Shown here: one piece after another, positions 51,030 to 63,044 of the stretch | How the letters are laid out: each line of letters begins with the position of its first letter | Position numbering within the stretch: position 1 is the stretch's first letter | Assembly: GCA_017654935.2 (NCBI GenBank) | Contig: CM065706.1 | Location: 8,423,188 to 8,487,187, forward strand | DNA from: Phymorhynchus buccinoides | Taxonomy: Eukaryota; Mollusca; Gastropoda; Neogastropoda; Raphitomidae | Reading direction: 5' to 3' | DNA length: 64,000 nucleotides | Made by a program: the position numbers and the translations under genes | Notes under the pieces: generated by a model | What the model saw: only the letters and a program-made list of their open reading frames with translations | The model's database searches: none | Told to the model about the DNA's origin: nothing

Positions 51030-51432
51030 AAAAAACCAACCCCACAATAAAACCAACCTCACGTCATTGAAAGCGAAGGAAATGTTTACCCAACACACAG
51101 TACTAAGAAATAGATAGATAAAAATAGATAAATGCATTTTTTAAAGACTTATACGCAAACACACAATACTAAGAAATAGATAGATAAAAATAGATAAATG
51201 CATTGTTTTTTTAAAGACTTATACGCAAACACAATCACACACACACACTTCCTTGCCTTCACGTGGCTGGGGTGTTCTCGATCAAGCTGTGCCCACCCCT
51301 TTTTCTTACTTTTCCTATTTTTCTGCCCACCATGTCTTTTAGACTATCCCCTCACCCCCCTCACCCCCCATGAAGTCTCCCGACAAGATCTGCAGTTTTC
51401 CATTTCGTCTGATTTCTGTCTCCCCGGATCTT
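50791..51432. repeat. Inverted repeat with ~175-bp arms
   Basis: 50791-50962 pairs with 51255-51432 (AAGATCCGGGGAGACAGAAA / inverse; CCACGTGAAGGC / inverse). The loop holds a G/C tract and a tandem duplication of ~70 bp (ATAGATAGATAAAAATAGAT) at 51104-51230. Confidence 0.82.
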
Positions 51433-51610
51433 CCCCGGGTCACACGCAAGACTCAATATAAGTTTAATCCATTTTTACCCCTATTGGGGTGCGGAGGACA
51501 CAACACAACACAAACATGATACATAATAACAACAAATTTTGATATTATAAATGACGTTTCACATCAACCATTTTAAAAGTCAGAATAACAAAATGTATTT
51601 TTGGGAAAGT

Positions 51611-51842
51611 AAATATACATTATTCACGTGAAATGTATTTAAACGACTTTTGCCTGTGTGTGTGTTCCGTGCTACTAAGACAACACAACTTAAATTGAGT
51701 AAATTCATAAAGCAGGCAAAAGTCGTTTAAATACATTTCACGTGAATAGTGTATATGTATATTTAAAAAAAACATACATTTTGCCCGCTTTATGAATTTA
51801 CTCAATTTAAGTTGTGTTGTCTTGTTAGTACGGAACACACAC
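51611..51842. repeat. Interlocked inverted repeats A-B-A'-B'
   Basis: A (51611-51656) pairs with A' (51713-51764); B (51657-51713) pairs with B' (51787-51842). Because the partners alternate, the two hairpins cannot form at once on one strand. Confidence 0.85.
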
Positions 51843-51883
51843 GCGCACGCACACACCAACAAAAACAACAAGAATGAAGAAGA

Positions 51884-54257
51884 AGAAGAAGAAGAAGAAG
51901 AAGAAGATTGATTGAACTTTTTAATGGGTAAAAGATTTAGGCACATTGAAGGCCTTTTTTTACAAATCCGCCCATTTAAATACTAGAAATAAAACGTAAC
52001 GAGCAACAACAAAAACAATACTAATAACAATTCATGCAAATAGCCAAACAACTCTCTCTCTCTCTCTCTCTTTTCTCTCTCCCTCTCGATACACACATGC
52101 ACACAGACACGCATACACACACACTTGCGCGTACCCTATATATACACATGCAGACACACTCGCACACGTCTGCACGCACATCCTGTACGCACGCACGTAC
52201 ATACGCACGCATGCATCCATAATCACGCATTTCATTTTTGAAAATGCAGCTGCGAGTAGGTCATTTAAGCTTAGTCATATGTATAAAAAATTAACGCCTT
52301 AATTTCACTTTTGAATGACGATAATGAAGTCTTCAGGCGGAGACGTGGAGGGAGTGTGTTCCATTCCTTACAGGCGTTAAAAGAAAAACTTGTTTTGAAC
52401 AAATCTAGGTTAGGCTTAGGAATGATTAATCTATGTGATGCGTGATACTCATGGAATCGAATTAATGATTTCAGATATTGTGGGCATGGTCCATGTACAA
52501 TTTTATGTGTAAGAATTAAAGTGTTATATGTAAGTCTAGATTGGAGAGGTAGTATATTAACATTTTTAAAGAGATCATGCATTAAAGTCAGAACTTTTAT
52601 TGCTGGGAATCATTTTAACGGCACGTTTCTGTAAGGAATATAATGGTTTTAGGACAGAAGGAGCACACTTTCCCCAAGTAACTGAGCAATAATCTAGACG
52701 TGATTGTATAAAGGCAGAATAAAAAAGTTTTCTGGAGTGCTCGTCTAAAAAATGCTTTATCTGTGATAATTGAAAAACACTAGAGGTGGAAAAAGGAGGG
52801 GTCAGCGGTGGCGACACGAAAAGAGGACGACGAAAACGGACTCCCGCTGACCAAGGCAGCAGAATGGCAGTCCTGGTAGTCCAAAAACTCAGAAAAGTAT
52901 TTGTTTGATAAGGTAATGAATATGATCATGCCACAGAAGATTTTCATCAATATTAATGCCTAATAATTTATGCTGTGTTACTTGTTTAATGTTGTTTCCT
53001 TTATATTTAATCATTAATTTGATGTCTTTCATGCATTTTCTTTTTTGACGAGGGCATAACAACATACATTCAGTTTTTTTCAGGATGAACAAGCATATCG
53101 TTAGAATCACACCATGTCTCTAATGATTTCATACTGATATTTAGGTTATAATTTATGTTTTCAATATCGTAATTAGCGCTTTGTAAAGATGTATCGTCAG
53201 CGAATAAATCACATACAGCATTTTTAATGGATAATGGGAGATCATTAATGTAGAGAGAAAATAATAGTGGTCCCAGATTTGAACCTTGTGGAACTCCTCT
53301 GGTTATGAATCTTTTGGAAGAAATGCTTCCATCTAAAAAGACAGACTGGGAGCGGTTGGACAAGTAAGATCTAAAGAAACATTCTGCATTATTATCAATA
53401 CCATAAACCTTCAGTTTCTCTAAAAGAATATTATGATTGATCAAATCAAATGCTTTAGTTAAATCAATGAAAATTACCCCAACTGCTTTTTTGTTATTAA
53501 TTTCTCTTAGCCAAGAATCTGTGATCCGACATAAGGCCGTTTCACAAGAATGTAGTTTTCGAAAACCTGATTGATGAACATGTAAAAGATCGTACTTCTC
53601 AATGAAAGACGAGAAATGACAATGAATATGGCGTTCTAGTGGTTTGGATAATGACGACAGTAGAGAAATAGGTCTATAGTTGTTACAATCATTAATATCC
53701 CCCTTTTTAAGCAGAGGAATAACTTTGGCGTGCTTGAATGATTTTGGAAAATAATTCTGAGAGAGACAAAGGTTGAAAAAGTATGTTAAGGAGTCTACTA
53801 TATACGTTGCAGACAATTTAAGTATTTTTGGACTGATTCCATCAAAACCACATGAGTTTTTATTATTTAAGGACGACAAATACACGGATACTTCATGAAT
53901 AGACATGAGCGGAATAGAAAAGTTTTTTTCATTGATTTTATTTTTACAAAATTGTTTTAAAATAGTCAAATCAGACGAACAGTCGTTTTTGTCCTTTGTG
54001 CAAAGTTTTTCTCCAATATTTGTAAAATGGTCATTTAGTACATCAACAGGGACGGTACATTTTTTATTCGATGTGCATGGCTTAGTTAGTTGATGAATAG
54101 CTTTCCATATAGATGACCCATTGCTTTTGTCTCGCACCATCTTGCGGAATGAGTCTCGCCTAGCTTTTCTGATTATATATTGAACTAAGTTGCGTTGTTT
54201 CTTAAAGTCGTTATATGGGCCAGAAACTCTTAAGATATCGCGTTTTAACATTTCAGC
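51884..54257 (-). mobile_element. Non-LTR retrotransposon A (CR1/Jockey-like), 5'-truncated
   Basis: Minus-strand element from the RT domain to a 3' UTR that ends CCATTAAAAAGTTCAATCAA followed by (CTT)n at 51884-51906. The 5' side is lost at a GAA/GAT-rich tract (54257). No endonuclease or ORF1 remains. Confidence 0.82.
52271..54251 (-). pseudogene. Reverse transcriptase ORF2 of non-LTR element A
   Basis: Encodes the enzyme that copies element RNA into the target site. The main frame, 53070-54251 (393 residues), has RT motif A FIDLTKAFD (261-269), motif B GVPQGSNLGPLLF (319-331) and the catalytic box FADDTSL (350-356), preceded by NNYRPISLLSSLSK. The post-RT region continues in other frames at 52889-53110 (HKLLGINIDENLLWHDHI), 52575-52817 (FIQSRLDYCSVTWG) and 52271-52582 (KEWNTLPPRLR, stop), so at least two frameshifts exist. 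A stretch near 52817-52889 does not look like the family and may be an insertion. Catalytic residues are present, but the protein is broken. CR1/Jockey placement is by motif style only. Confidence 0.82.
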
Positions 54258-54695
54258 TAAAAGAAGAAGAAGAAGAAGAAGAAGAAAAAGAAGAAGAAGA
54301 ACAAGAAGAAGAAATGATGATGATGAATAAGAAAACGACGACGATGACGATGATGATAAAGAAAAAAGAAGAAGAAAAAATGATGATGAAAAAGAAAACG
54401 ACGACGACGAAGATGATGATCAAGAAAAAAAGAAAAAGAAATGATGATGATGAATAATAAAAAGGACGACGACGACGACGAAGATGATTATCAAGAAAAA
54501 GAAAGAAGAAATGATGATGATGAAGATGAAAACGACAACGACGAAAATACAAAAAAAAAGAAAAAAGAAATGATGATGATGAAGATGAAAACGACAACGA
54601 CGAAGATGATGATCAAGAAAATAAAGAAAGAAGAAATGATGACGATGAAGAAGAAAACGACGACGACGAAGATCAAGAAAAAGAAGAAGAAGAAG
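54257..54695 (+). repeat. GAA/GAT/GAC higher-order minisatellite
   Basis: Blocks in the order GAAGAA, ATGATGATG, GAAAACGACGACGACG and AGATGATGATCAAG recur about six times at roughly 70-bp spacing. It borders the truncated 5' end of the LINE. Confidence 0.85.
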
Positions 54696-54699
54696 TAAC

Positions 54700-55497
<798 letters not shown>

Positions 55498-55599
55498 TTG
55501 ACATATAGACAGAGAAAAAAAAAGACTTTTTGTCGTGGTACATATTGTGCCCGTGGTTTTCAGTTAACCCCCCCCCCCCCCCCCCCCCGTGGGGATACC

Positions 55600-55904
55600 G
55601 GGGGAGGGGGGCTTCCGTACAAATAGTCCACCCACCTGGAAGTTCTGTGCTTGTAACTTCCTCTAATCTGTCTCTCTCTCTGACTCTGCCTTTTTCCTTG
55701 CTTTGTGTGTCATCTACTATCTTTCTGACTATTTGGCTCATTTTTCCTGCCTTAAAAAAAAAAAAGTTTTCAATTTTTGAGCTTCTCCGAAATCGGAATG
55801 CGTCGGCTGAACGCAACGAGGAGACCAGTGATAACTGGGAAAATGGACACATACGTACCCATTGTGGCCTTATGGCCCGGGAACGCAGAAGAAGAAGAAG
55901 AAGT
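55600..55904 (+). repeat. GAA-tailed interspersed repeat
   Basis: Plus copy, with the tail GAAGAAGAAGAAG at 55888-55903 after GGCCTTATGGCCCGGGAACG. Confidence 0.65.
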
Positions 55905-56040
55905 TAAAACACTAGAACCTAATCATTGCAACAAGAAAAAAAATCCAGCAAACAGGAAAATAAACAACACCCCACCACACCACCACCCGAGATACAATTG
56001 TGTGAATGCAGATGCAAAGCATACGCATTAACCACTTACA

Positions 56041-56207
56041 CTAATATAATAATAATGGGAATTTATATAGCGCTCTTTCTCACATGAGCTCAGTGCGCTT
56101 TACATTGATAACAAGAACATTAAAGGCAAACAAATAATGAATCATTAGAAAGTAAAATAAGCACGATGCTTGCACGCAACGTTCTCTTACTTCCTTACAC
56201 ACACACA

Positions 56208-56238
<31 letters not shown>

Positions 56239-59200
56239 GCGCACATACATGCTCTTGTCATGCTTGATCAGTGTGTCACACACACACTCACACACAATTA
56301 ATTATACAAGAGTAAAATAGTTACAATATGAACATTTTAAGAAGAAACATAGAGATCACATTCACATTATCAATCAAGTTTGAATGCAATACTGCAACTT
56401 GAAATAAAATCATACTGCCATCGACATACCAATTACATGACTAATTATAATAGACAAATTTTGCAAAAACAAAAATACCCTTCTACCTCATTTACAAGCA
56501 TTTAAAGTTTACAAAACGTAGACATTCTACATACAAAATATAAAATAATTGTAAATACATTTATTTTACAAGATTTCTGCGATAAAACGGACCCCCCCCC
56601 CCCTCACACACACACACAAACACTAATCAATCATAATATGTCCGAAACAAGTGAGTTTTAAGGGCAGAGCGAAAGGCGGAGATAGTCAGATGAGCGGACA
56701 TGTTGTGGGAGAGAATTCCATAAGTGAGGTGCTAAATAATAGAAGGATCGTTCACCAAACGATTTCGTGTGGATCCGAGGAACCTTGAGTGTGCAGCAGT
56801 CAGAGGAAGAACGTAAGGAGCGAGCAGGTGTGTAGACAGTTACTAGTTCGGAGAGATAGACGGGACCAGAGGAGTGAACAGCACCGAAACAAAGGCAAGC
56901 TATTTTATACTTGATTCTAGCCTCTACTGGAAGCCAGTGCAAGTTACGAAGATGAGGTGTTATATGATCAGAACGTGGAATCTTGAGAGTGAGGCGTGCT
57001 GCACTGTTTTGCAGTTTTTGAACACGTTGCAGGAGATACTGAAGACAGCCACAGAGAAGAGAGTTGCAATAGTCAATGCGGGAAAGAATAAAAGCAGAAA
57101 TAAGAGTTTTCGTGGCTGCAACAGACAGAAAGTGTCGAACAGCACTGATTCGTCCGAGCTCATAATTGATGGAACGTATGAGATTAATCACCTGTGTATG
57201 CATTGTAAGTTGAATCGAGGGTAACTCCGAGATTCCTTGCTGACTTACAAAACTGAACACAAGCATTGCCAACTGTAAGAGTTGCTGGAAGATAAATAGT
57301 TGCAGACATACGCTGAGAGGAAACAATCAGAGCTTCCGTCTTGTCATCATTAAGTTTTAATTTGTTGCATGTCATCCAGGATTTGACATCATGAAGGCAG
57401 GAGTCCATAGACTGAATAGCGCTGTCAAGTTGGGTAGGTTCTGCCGATTTTTGAAGCTGGGTATCATCAGCAAAGGAATGGTCAATAACAGAGTGACTAG
57501 CAAAAACATCAGAGAGAGGAGCAGTGTACAGGACAAAGAGAACTGGCCCCAATACAGATCCCTGAGGTACACCACAAGAAATTAACTTTGGATCTGAACT
57601 GCAGTTGTTGATCAAGACAGTCTGAAAGCGATTTGTTAGATACGAGAACCACTGTAGAACTGTAGAATGGATTCCAAAAACGCGTTCCTGCCTGGATAGA
57701 AGAATGGTGTGATCTATTGTATCAAATGCTGCCGACAGATCTAGGAGAGTCAAGACTGACACTTTTCCATTGTCAAGAGCTAAGAGGAGATCGTTAAGAA
57801 CTTTAGTCAGAGCCGTTTCAGTGCTGTGAGCAGGTTGATAGGCAGACTGGAGGGGGTTGAACAAATTGTTTGCTGACAAATGGTTAGACACTTGTGCAAG
57901 GACAATTTTCTCGATTATTTTGGAGACAAACGCTAAGTTGGACACAGGCCGATAACTTTTCAAGTCATTATGATCCATGGTAGGCTTCTTTATCAAGGGC
58001 TTAACAAGAGCAGTTTTGTACAGGTCAGGGAAAACACCACTCAGTAAAGAGTCGTTTATGATCTGAGTCATGACAGGCACAACAACATCAAGACATTCAT
58101 ACAACAAAGGGGTTGGTAAAGGGTCAAGGTCACACGTCTTGGGGGCAGATCTTTTCAAAACATCAGACATCTTTCTCAGACACAGGAGAAAAAGCAACAA
58201 GAGGGGAGCCCACAAAATCTTTGCCTAGGGGGTGGGAGACAGTGGGCTGCAAGTCAAGCTCTTTCCTAATGTTCTCAATTTTGGAATGAAAGAAATCAGA
58301 AAAGACACATGGCAATGATGGTGGGGGGCAAACAGTCGGAAGTTTGGTAGGTTTAACCCGTGCACACAGTTTGTTCGTAATAGAATACAGTTCTTTACTA
58401 GATCTTGCCGCTGCAATTTTGGTACTGTAGTACATCGTTTTTGCCTGATCTGTCAAGAAAGTCACAAAAGTTTTAGCTTTATTATATATTTGTTTATGTA
58501 CAGTGAGCCCTGAAGAATCTGATTGTGCTTGGGCCTGTCTTCGTTTTTTCTTTGCTTCTTTTATTTCGTTAGGCATCACACTAAACCAAGGACTTGAGTC
58601 TCTGCTAGAAGAAACTTTGCGTGAAGAAACAGGAGCATGTTTGTTCAATACTGACCGAAGGGCACTATCGTACTCGGCGGCAGTACAAGAACTAGATGTG
58701 TACTTAGATCATTCTTCTTTGATATCTTTTCCGAAAACAGTTCTGTCGATTGCGCGGATATTTCTGACGCTGCGGTACACGTGTTTGTGGACAGGGAGCT
58801 CTATGTCAAACAAACTCACAACACAAACATGGTCAGACTCGAGGTCATGATTGACCTCTGAGGATCGGTGAACTCCATCACTGGGCCTTTCAATCACCAA
58901 GTCCAGAGTGTGGCCATGTTTGTGAGTGGGTCCGGACACAGATTGAAGATTGTACATATCTAACACTTCTAAAAGCTTAATAGAGCTACGATCAGTGGGA
59001 GAGTCAACATGAAAATTAAAATCCCCTAACAGACACAGGTTTCCATGAAGCGTGTTACAATGATCAAGCAGACAAGGGAATTGTTCAAAAAACAAAGTTT
59101 CAGTCAGTTTATTTACAGACGTGGGCCCAGGACGATACACATAAAATGCAACACACTATGCTGTGAGGTCAGTGAGACTTGGAACAGTTCGAAGGAAGAA

Positions 59201-59440
59201 TGGTCGAACGGGAAGGTAGAGTTGAAGGTGAGGTGGGGGGTGAGGGTGTCTCTGTAGATAACAGCGATACCGCCACCCCGACGAGAGGGGCGTGGCAGAG
59301 ACTTGATGGCATAACCCTCAGGGGTCAAATCTGCACAAACGGCTTCATCCCTCCTGCGGTTTGAGCCATGTCTCTACCACAAACAGTAGGTCAATGTCAT
59401 TGTCGGTGATGAAGGAATTATATAACTAATTATTAGGACA
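56041..59440 (-). mobile_element. Non-LTR retrotransposon B (CR1/L2-like), EN+RT
   Basis: Minus-strand element with endonuclease, RT and C-terminal region, ending in a 3' tail GCGCTATATAAATTCCC plus (ATT)n at 56041-56075. Its 3' UTR holds (TG)n and (GC)n at 56200-56245. The 5' end is truncated inside the endonuclease near 59430. Confidence 0.85.
56627..59430 (-). pseudogene. Endonuclease-reverse transcriptase ORF2 of element B
   Basis: Order on the minus strand: endonuclease start with VVETWLKPQ (about 59390), RRGGGIAVIYRD (59113-59328), then LLGDFNFHVDSP and LESDHVCV (58709-59140), a linker (58163-58648) and RT (57184-58215). RT motifs are TLLDLSAAFD, GVPQGSVLGPVLF and FADDTQL. The C-terminal region is in another frame (56658-57326: ILSRIDYCNSLLCG, HLRNLHWLPVEARIKYK), and the true end AFRSALKTHLFRTYYD-stop is shifted once more (stop 56627-56629). 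Damage: one in-frame TGA at about 58707 and at least four frameshifts, so it is inactive. Wording such as LYTAPLSDV is typical of CR1/L2-group elements in invertebrates. Confidence 0.85.
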
Positions 59441-59790
59441 CATTAGTATGGTTATTAAAAAAACCAAAAAACCAGGGCACGTCAGCATCACAACAATTTA
59501 TGAAAATATACAACAGCACTTTCAATCCACAGAATAATAATAATAATTATTCGCCATATTCAAAACATTAAAAAAAGAAACCCAATGTTTTCTTCCTTTT
59601 TGATATCCATCCATGGCACTTCATATCATGCTGTCTCATCAACAAAAAAACAGAACAGATTTTTTCCGCTGCTGCTACGAATTTTGCTCTTTTTCTTCCT
59701 GTGCTATGAATTAACAGACTCACATCCATGCCCCCCTCCCCCCCCCCCCTTCCCGTCTTTTTAAAAACGTAGCAGTAGAAATAGGAGCAG
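59441..59790. other. No recognised gene
   Basis: AT-rich, with a short C tract at 59731-59750. Nothing supported. Confidence 0.45.
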
Positions 59791-59799
59791 CATCAGTAG

Positions 59800-59826
59800 T
59801 AGCTGTAATCATCATAATAATAATAA

Positions 59827-59922
<96 letters not shown>

Positions 59923-59985
59923 TAGTAAGCAGAAGTAGTAGTAGTAGTAGTAGAATTGTAGTAGTAGCAGCAGCAGTAGTAGTAA

Positions 59986-60024
<39 letters not shown>

Positions 60025-60198
60025 CTGCAGCATTATTATTATTAATTTATTATTGTAGCAGTACTAGTAGTGGTGGTAGTAGTAGAAGTAGTACTAATGA
60101 TATTAGTAGTAGTAGTAGTAGTGGTGGTAATAGCAGTAGTGATAGTATTATTATTACCATAGTAGTAGTAGTAGTGGTAGTAGTAGTAGTAGTATTAA

Positions 60199-60237
<39 letters not shown>

Positions 60238-60253
60238 CAGTATTATTATTATT

Positions 60254-60296
<43 letters not shown>

Positions 60297-60592
60297 CAAT
60301 AACAGTAGTAGTAGTAGTAGCAGCAGCAGTAGCAGTAGTAGCAGCAGCAGCAATAGCAGCAGTAGTAGTAGCAGCAATAACAGTAGTAGTAGCAGCAGTA
60401 GTAGTAGTAGTAGCAGCAGCAATAGTAGTAGTAGCAGCAGCAGTAGTAGTAGCAGCAGCAGCAGTAGTAGTAGTAGTAGCAGCAGCAGTAGTAGCAGCAG
60501 CAGCAGCAGCAATAACAGTAGTAGTAGCAGCAGTAGTAGTAGTAGTAGCAGCAGCAGCAGCAGCAGCAGCAGTAGCGGTAGTAGCAACAGCA
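59800..60592 (+). repeat. (TAG)n/(CAG)n trinucleotide tract
   Basis: About 790 bp of GTA repeats, grading into mixed AGT/AGC towards 60300-60590. Poly-Leu, poly-Ser and poly-Val frames are artefacts. Confidence 0.93.
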
Positions 60593-60728
60593 GCATATTT
60601 TCCTTCTTGCTCGAACGAATCACTCCACACGGTTCGCGCGCCCCCAAAAAAAACAACACAAAAAAAAACACAACCCCAACTGAAGATTTCACCAGAAGAT
60701 TTCACCGGGTGGGGGAGATAGATTGTCG

Positions 60729-60778
60729 TGACGTCATCATATTACGTACACCATGACGTCACGCGATTGATGACGTCA
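60729..60778. promoter_or_regulatory. Three CRE-type octamers
   Basis: TGACGTCA occurs at 60729-60736, 60754-60761 and 60771-60778. This is the perfect palindromic site for CREB/ATF bZIP factors. The cluster lies about 30-80 bp beyond the stop of the minus-strand exon candidate at 60807-60944, so if that exon is real the sites are in its 3' region. Binding is inferred from the motif only. Confidence 0.5.
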
Positions 60779-60806
60779 TCAGGGATGAGGGTGGGGTGGG
60801 CAGGCC

Positions 60807-60944
60807 TCAGGAGCGGACCATGCAGGATATAGAGCTGAGCCAGCCATAGCCAGACTGCATTTTGATCCACTTGTGGCTGTGTCGAGTGTTCTTGAGGAAT
60901 AGGAAGCGAGGCTGCGTCGAGAGACTGCAACTGGCGTTGTTCAC
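60807..60944 (-). CDS. Candidate terminal exon of an unnamed gene
   Basis: After a minus-strand acceptor (TCCCATGTTCCTATAG) the sequence reads 45 codons to a TGA at 60807-60809, including NNASCSLSTQPRFLFLKN and HKWIKMQSGYGWLSSISC. Starting in phase 0, it fits the phase-0 end of the exon at 62613-62769. I do not recognise the protein. A second frame through the same stretch is also open (to about 60742), so the frame rests on phase compatibility. The intron would hold the hairpin minisatellite, the SINE and triplet tracts. Confidence 0.35.
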   Translation of the reverse strand: MNNASCSLSTQPRFLFLKNTRHSHKWIKMQSGYGWLSSISCMVRS

Positions 60945-60960
60945 CTATAGGAACATGGGA

Positions 60961-61213
60961 TAATGTTAAGATCACCTCCCTCCGCTGTTCCAGGGTGAAG
61001 GCTTAGGGGTTAGGGCCAATCAGCTCCCTCCGATTGACCTTTTCCGTTAAGCTGATTGGCCAACTTCACCATGGAACAGCGGAGGGAGCTGATTGGCCAA
61101 CTTCACCATGGAACAGCGGAGGGAGCTGATTGGCCAACTTCACCATGGAACAGCGGAGGGAGCTGATTGGCCAACTTCACCATGGAACAGCGGAGGGAGC
61201 TGATCTTAACATT
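60961..61213 (+). repeat. 37-bp minisatellite inside an inverted repeat
   Basis: Unit CGGAGGGAGCTGATTGG plus CCAACTTCACCATGGAACAG, about four copies from 61050 to 61205. The outer ends AATGTTAAGATCA and TGATCTTAACATT are inverted, and 60980-61040 holds reverse-oriented unit pieces. Each unit has an inverted CCAAT motif. Confidence 0.88.
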
Positions 61214-61261
61214 TGCCGGAAAATGAATACATGTATACAACGGGGATCATTAATGTATTTG

Positions 61262-61690
61262 TTTTTGTATTTGGTATATTCTAGTCAGAGACTTATCCCT
61301 GTGCAATTCGGGCTGCTCTGCCCCGGAGAGTGCGTCGCCGCAAGTGCAGCGCCTACCTCATTTTTTTTTTTTTTTTGGGGGGGGGGCACAGGGTGAAGAG
61401 GGGGGGGGGGCACACTTGGACAACCTAGCTATCAATTTGGCCATACCAGGCAGCGGGATTTCTCCCTGCACTTACCGACTTTCAACTGCCGTGGGGGTTT
61501 TATGTGCGTAAAGCGCACACGGGTCAGACTAGCTTTAAGTCCCCATCCGAAGGACTGGACGTTCAGTTCGATTTTCCTGTCAAACTAGGAAGGGCGGGCG
61601 AGGAGTCCAGGATTCGAACCCGGGTCACTCACGCTGCAGTCACACATTACATTTGGCAGGCGAACGTCTTAACCAATTTTCTCCATAATA
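61262..61690 (-). mobile_element. tRNA-derived SINE
   Basis: Read on the minus strand from 61690: TTGGTTAAGACGTTCGCC (A-box region), then CCCGGGTTCGAATCC (B box, plus 61610-61624), a body with CCTTCGGATGGGGACTTAAA, and a 3' part GAGCAGCCCGAATTGCACAG. The B box is nearly perfect, so the head derives from a tRNA. An internal A/G tract at about 61362-61405 breaks the 3' part. Related 3' pieces occur at 1413-1440, 1571-1600 and in copy B. Confidence 0.75.
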
Positions 61691-61873
61691 ATAATAATAA
61701 TGATGATGATGATTATTATTATGAACGATGAATGATGAATGATGATGATGTGCTTGATGAACAGAAAGTGAGAATGTGACTAGTGACCGCAGCTAGAGTT
61801 CAGATGAGAATCATTATTATTGTCATGATTTAAACGTGACCGATGATGATGACGGTGATGATGATAATGAAGA

Positions 61874-61947
<74 letters not shown>

Positions 61948-62135
61948 GAGGAAGAACAGGAATAGTAATAATAATAATATGATGATGATGAAGGTGAAGA
62001 AGAAGATGGTGAAAGAAAATGAAGAAAAAAGATGACGACGACTATGAAAAAGAAGAAGAAAGAGAACGAGAAGAAGAAGATGTAGGAGGAAGAAGAGGAG
62101 GCGGCGAAGAAAAAGACGATGAAGACGTCAATCGC
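61690..62135 (+). repeat. (AAT)n, (GAT)n, (TAG)n, (GAA)n tracts
   Basis: Successive trinucleotide tracts, with the longest pure (TAG)n at about 61876-61945. Encoded Asp/Glu/Lys runs are not considered coding. Confidence 0.9.
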
Positions 62136-62500
62136 TTGTCTCTGAATAAATTGTTCTCAAAATACTTCTTTCTGAACCGAATCGCTTCCGGTTTGGCACA
62201 CCGATAGTCATCGTCCCCGGTCATCTACCTGCCAAATTTGAAGGCAATCGGTCCAGACATGCCGGAGATACGGGCGCCGAGAGTCCAGCGGATACGCGTT
62301 TCGCGCATTTGCGAAACCGCGCAAATGACACGGCCGCCCCGGTTGCCGTTGCCATCGCCCTGTTAGGGCTCACAGCAAATTTGAAGCGAATCGGTCAAAA
62401 AACGGCGGAGTTATAAGGACCGTTTTGTGTTTCAGACAGCCAGACACACACACACACACACGGCTTTTTACTATATGATGATATGTATGCGCATGATTTT
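62136..62500. other. No recognised gene; GC-rich patch
   Basis: 62215-62410 is GC-rich, with the hairpin CGCGCATTTGCG/CGCAAATG, and reads like a dispersed non-coding repeat (AATTTGAAGGCAATCGGTCC; a second AATTTGAAGCGAATCGGTC near 62379). A (CA)n follows. Confidence 0.45.
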
Positions 62501-62612
62501 ATTGTTTCAGTTTACATTTACTTATTGAGAAAAAGTATTGATACGGGCAGAGAGGCATAATCAATATAAAAAAACCTTCAGACTTCTCTCTTTCTCTCTG
62601 TGCCGAACTCAC

Positions 62613-62769
62613 AAACACTCCGTAGAATCCTCTATGCCTTTTCTCCACGTGTTTCAGCAGGTGTTTACATATCCTGGTCAGCTCCTGCCTGCCCTTCGTC
62701 TCCTGGCAGTTCTTGTCGGACACCTCCATGCCGGGATAGTAGCCGTAGGCCAGCCTCAGCCCGTCCACC
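62613..62769 (-). CDS. Candidate internal exon of an unnamed gene
   Basis: 157 bp on the minus strand between a good acceptor (TCATGATGTCGCAG) and a consensus donor (GTGAGT). The first base completes a codon; then come 52 codons with no stop, including VDGLRLAYGYYPGMEVSDKN and ICKHLLKHVEKRHRGFYG. Composition is globular and charged, GC is higher than the flanks, and it is not repeated in the window. It looks like conserved protein-coding sequence, but I cannot name the family. This is the strongest host-exon call in the window. Confidence 0.55.
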
Positions 62770-62812
62770 CTGCGACATCATGACACGCAGAAACCATGGA
62801 CACTACACATAT

Positions 62813-63029
62813 AGGGGAAGACGGGGTAAAAAGCGCATGGGCGGGTAAGAAGCCCACCCCAATTATCTCATGAAATGAAGCCAATGTCAGTCTCATTTTG
62901 CCCATGAGACGAGCGTTAATGTCTAGCATTCGTCTCATGGGCAAATTTGACTGAAAGTTTCTTTATTTCATGAGATAATTGGGGTGGGCTTCCTACCCGC
63001 CCATGCGCTTTTTACCCCGTCTTCCCCTA
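62813..63029. mobile_element. Foldback MITE with AGGGGAAGACGGGG ends, copy 2
   Basis: Same arms as 41599-41814. The asymmetric loop (GCTAGACATTAATG type) is inverted relative to the first copy. Confidence 0.88.
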
Positions 63030-63044
63030 GAATCCGTGCAGAAA

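Noticed and set aside
59916..60692. Long Val/Ser/Leu/Ala-run ORFs on both strands
   Set aside because: Translation of TAG/CAG triplet repeats.
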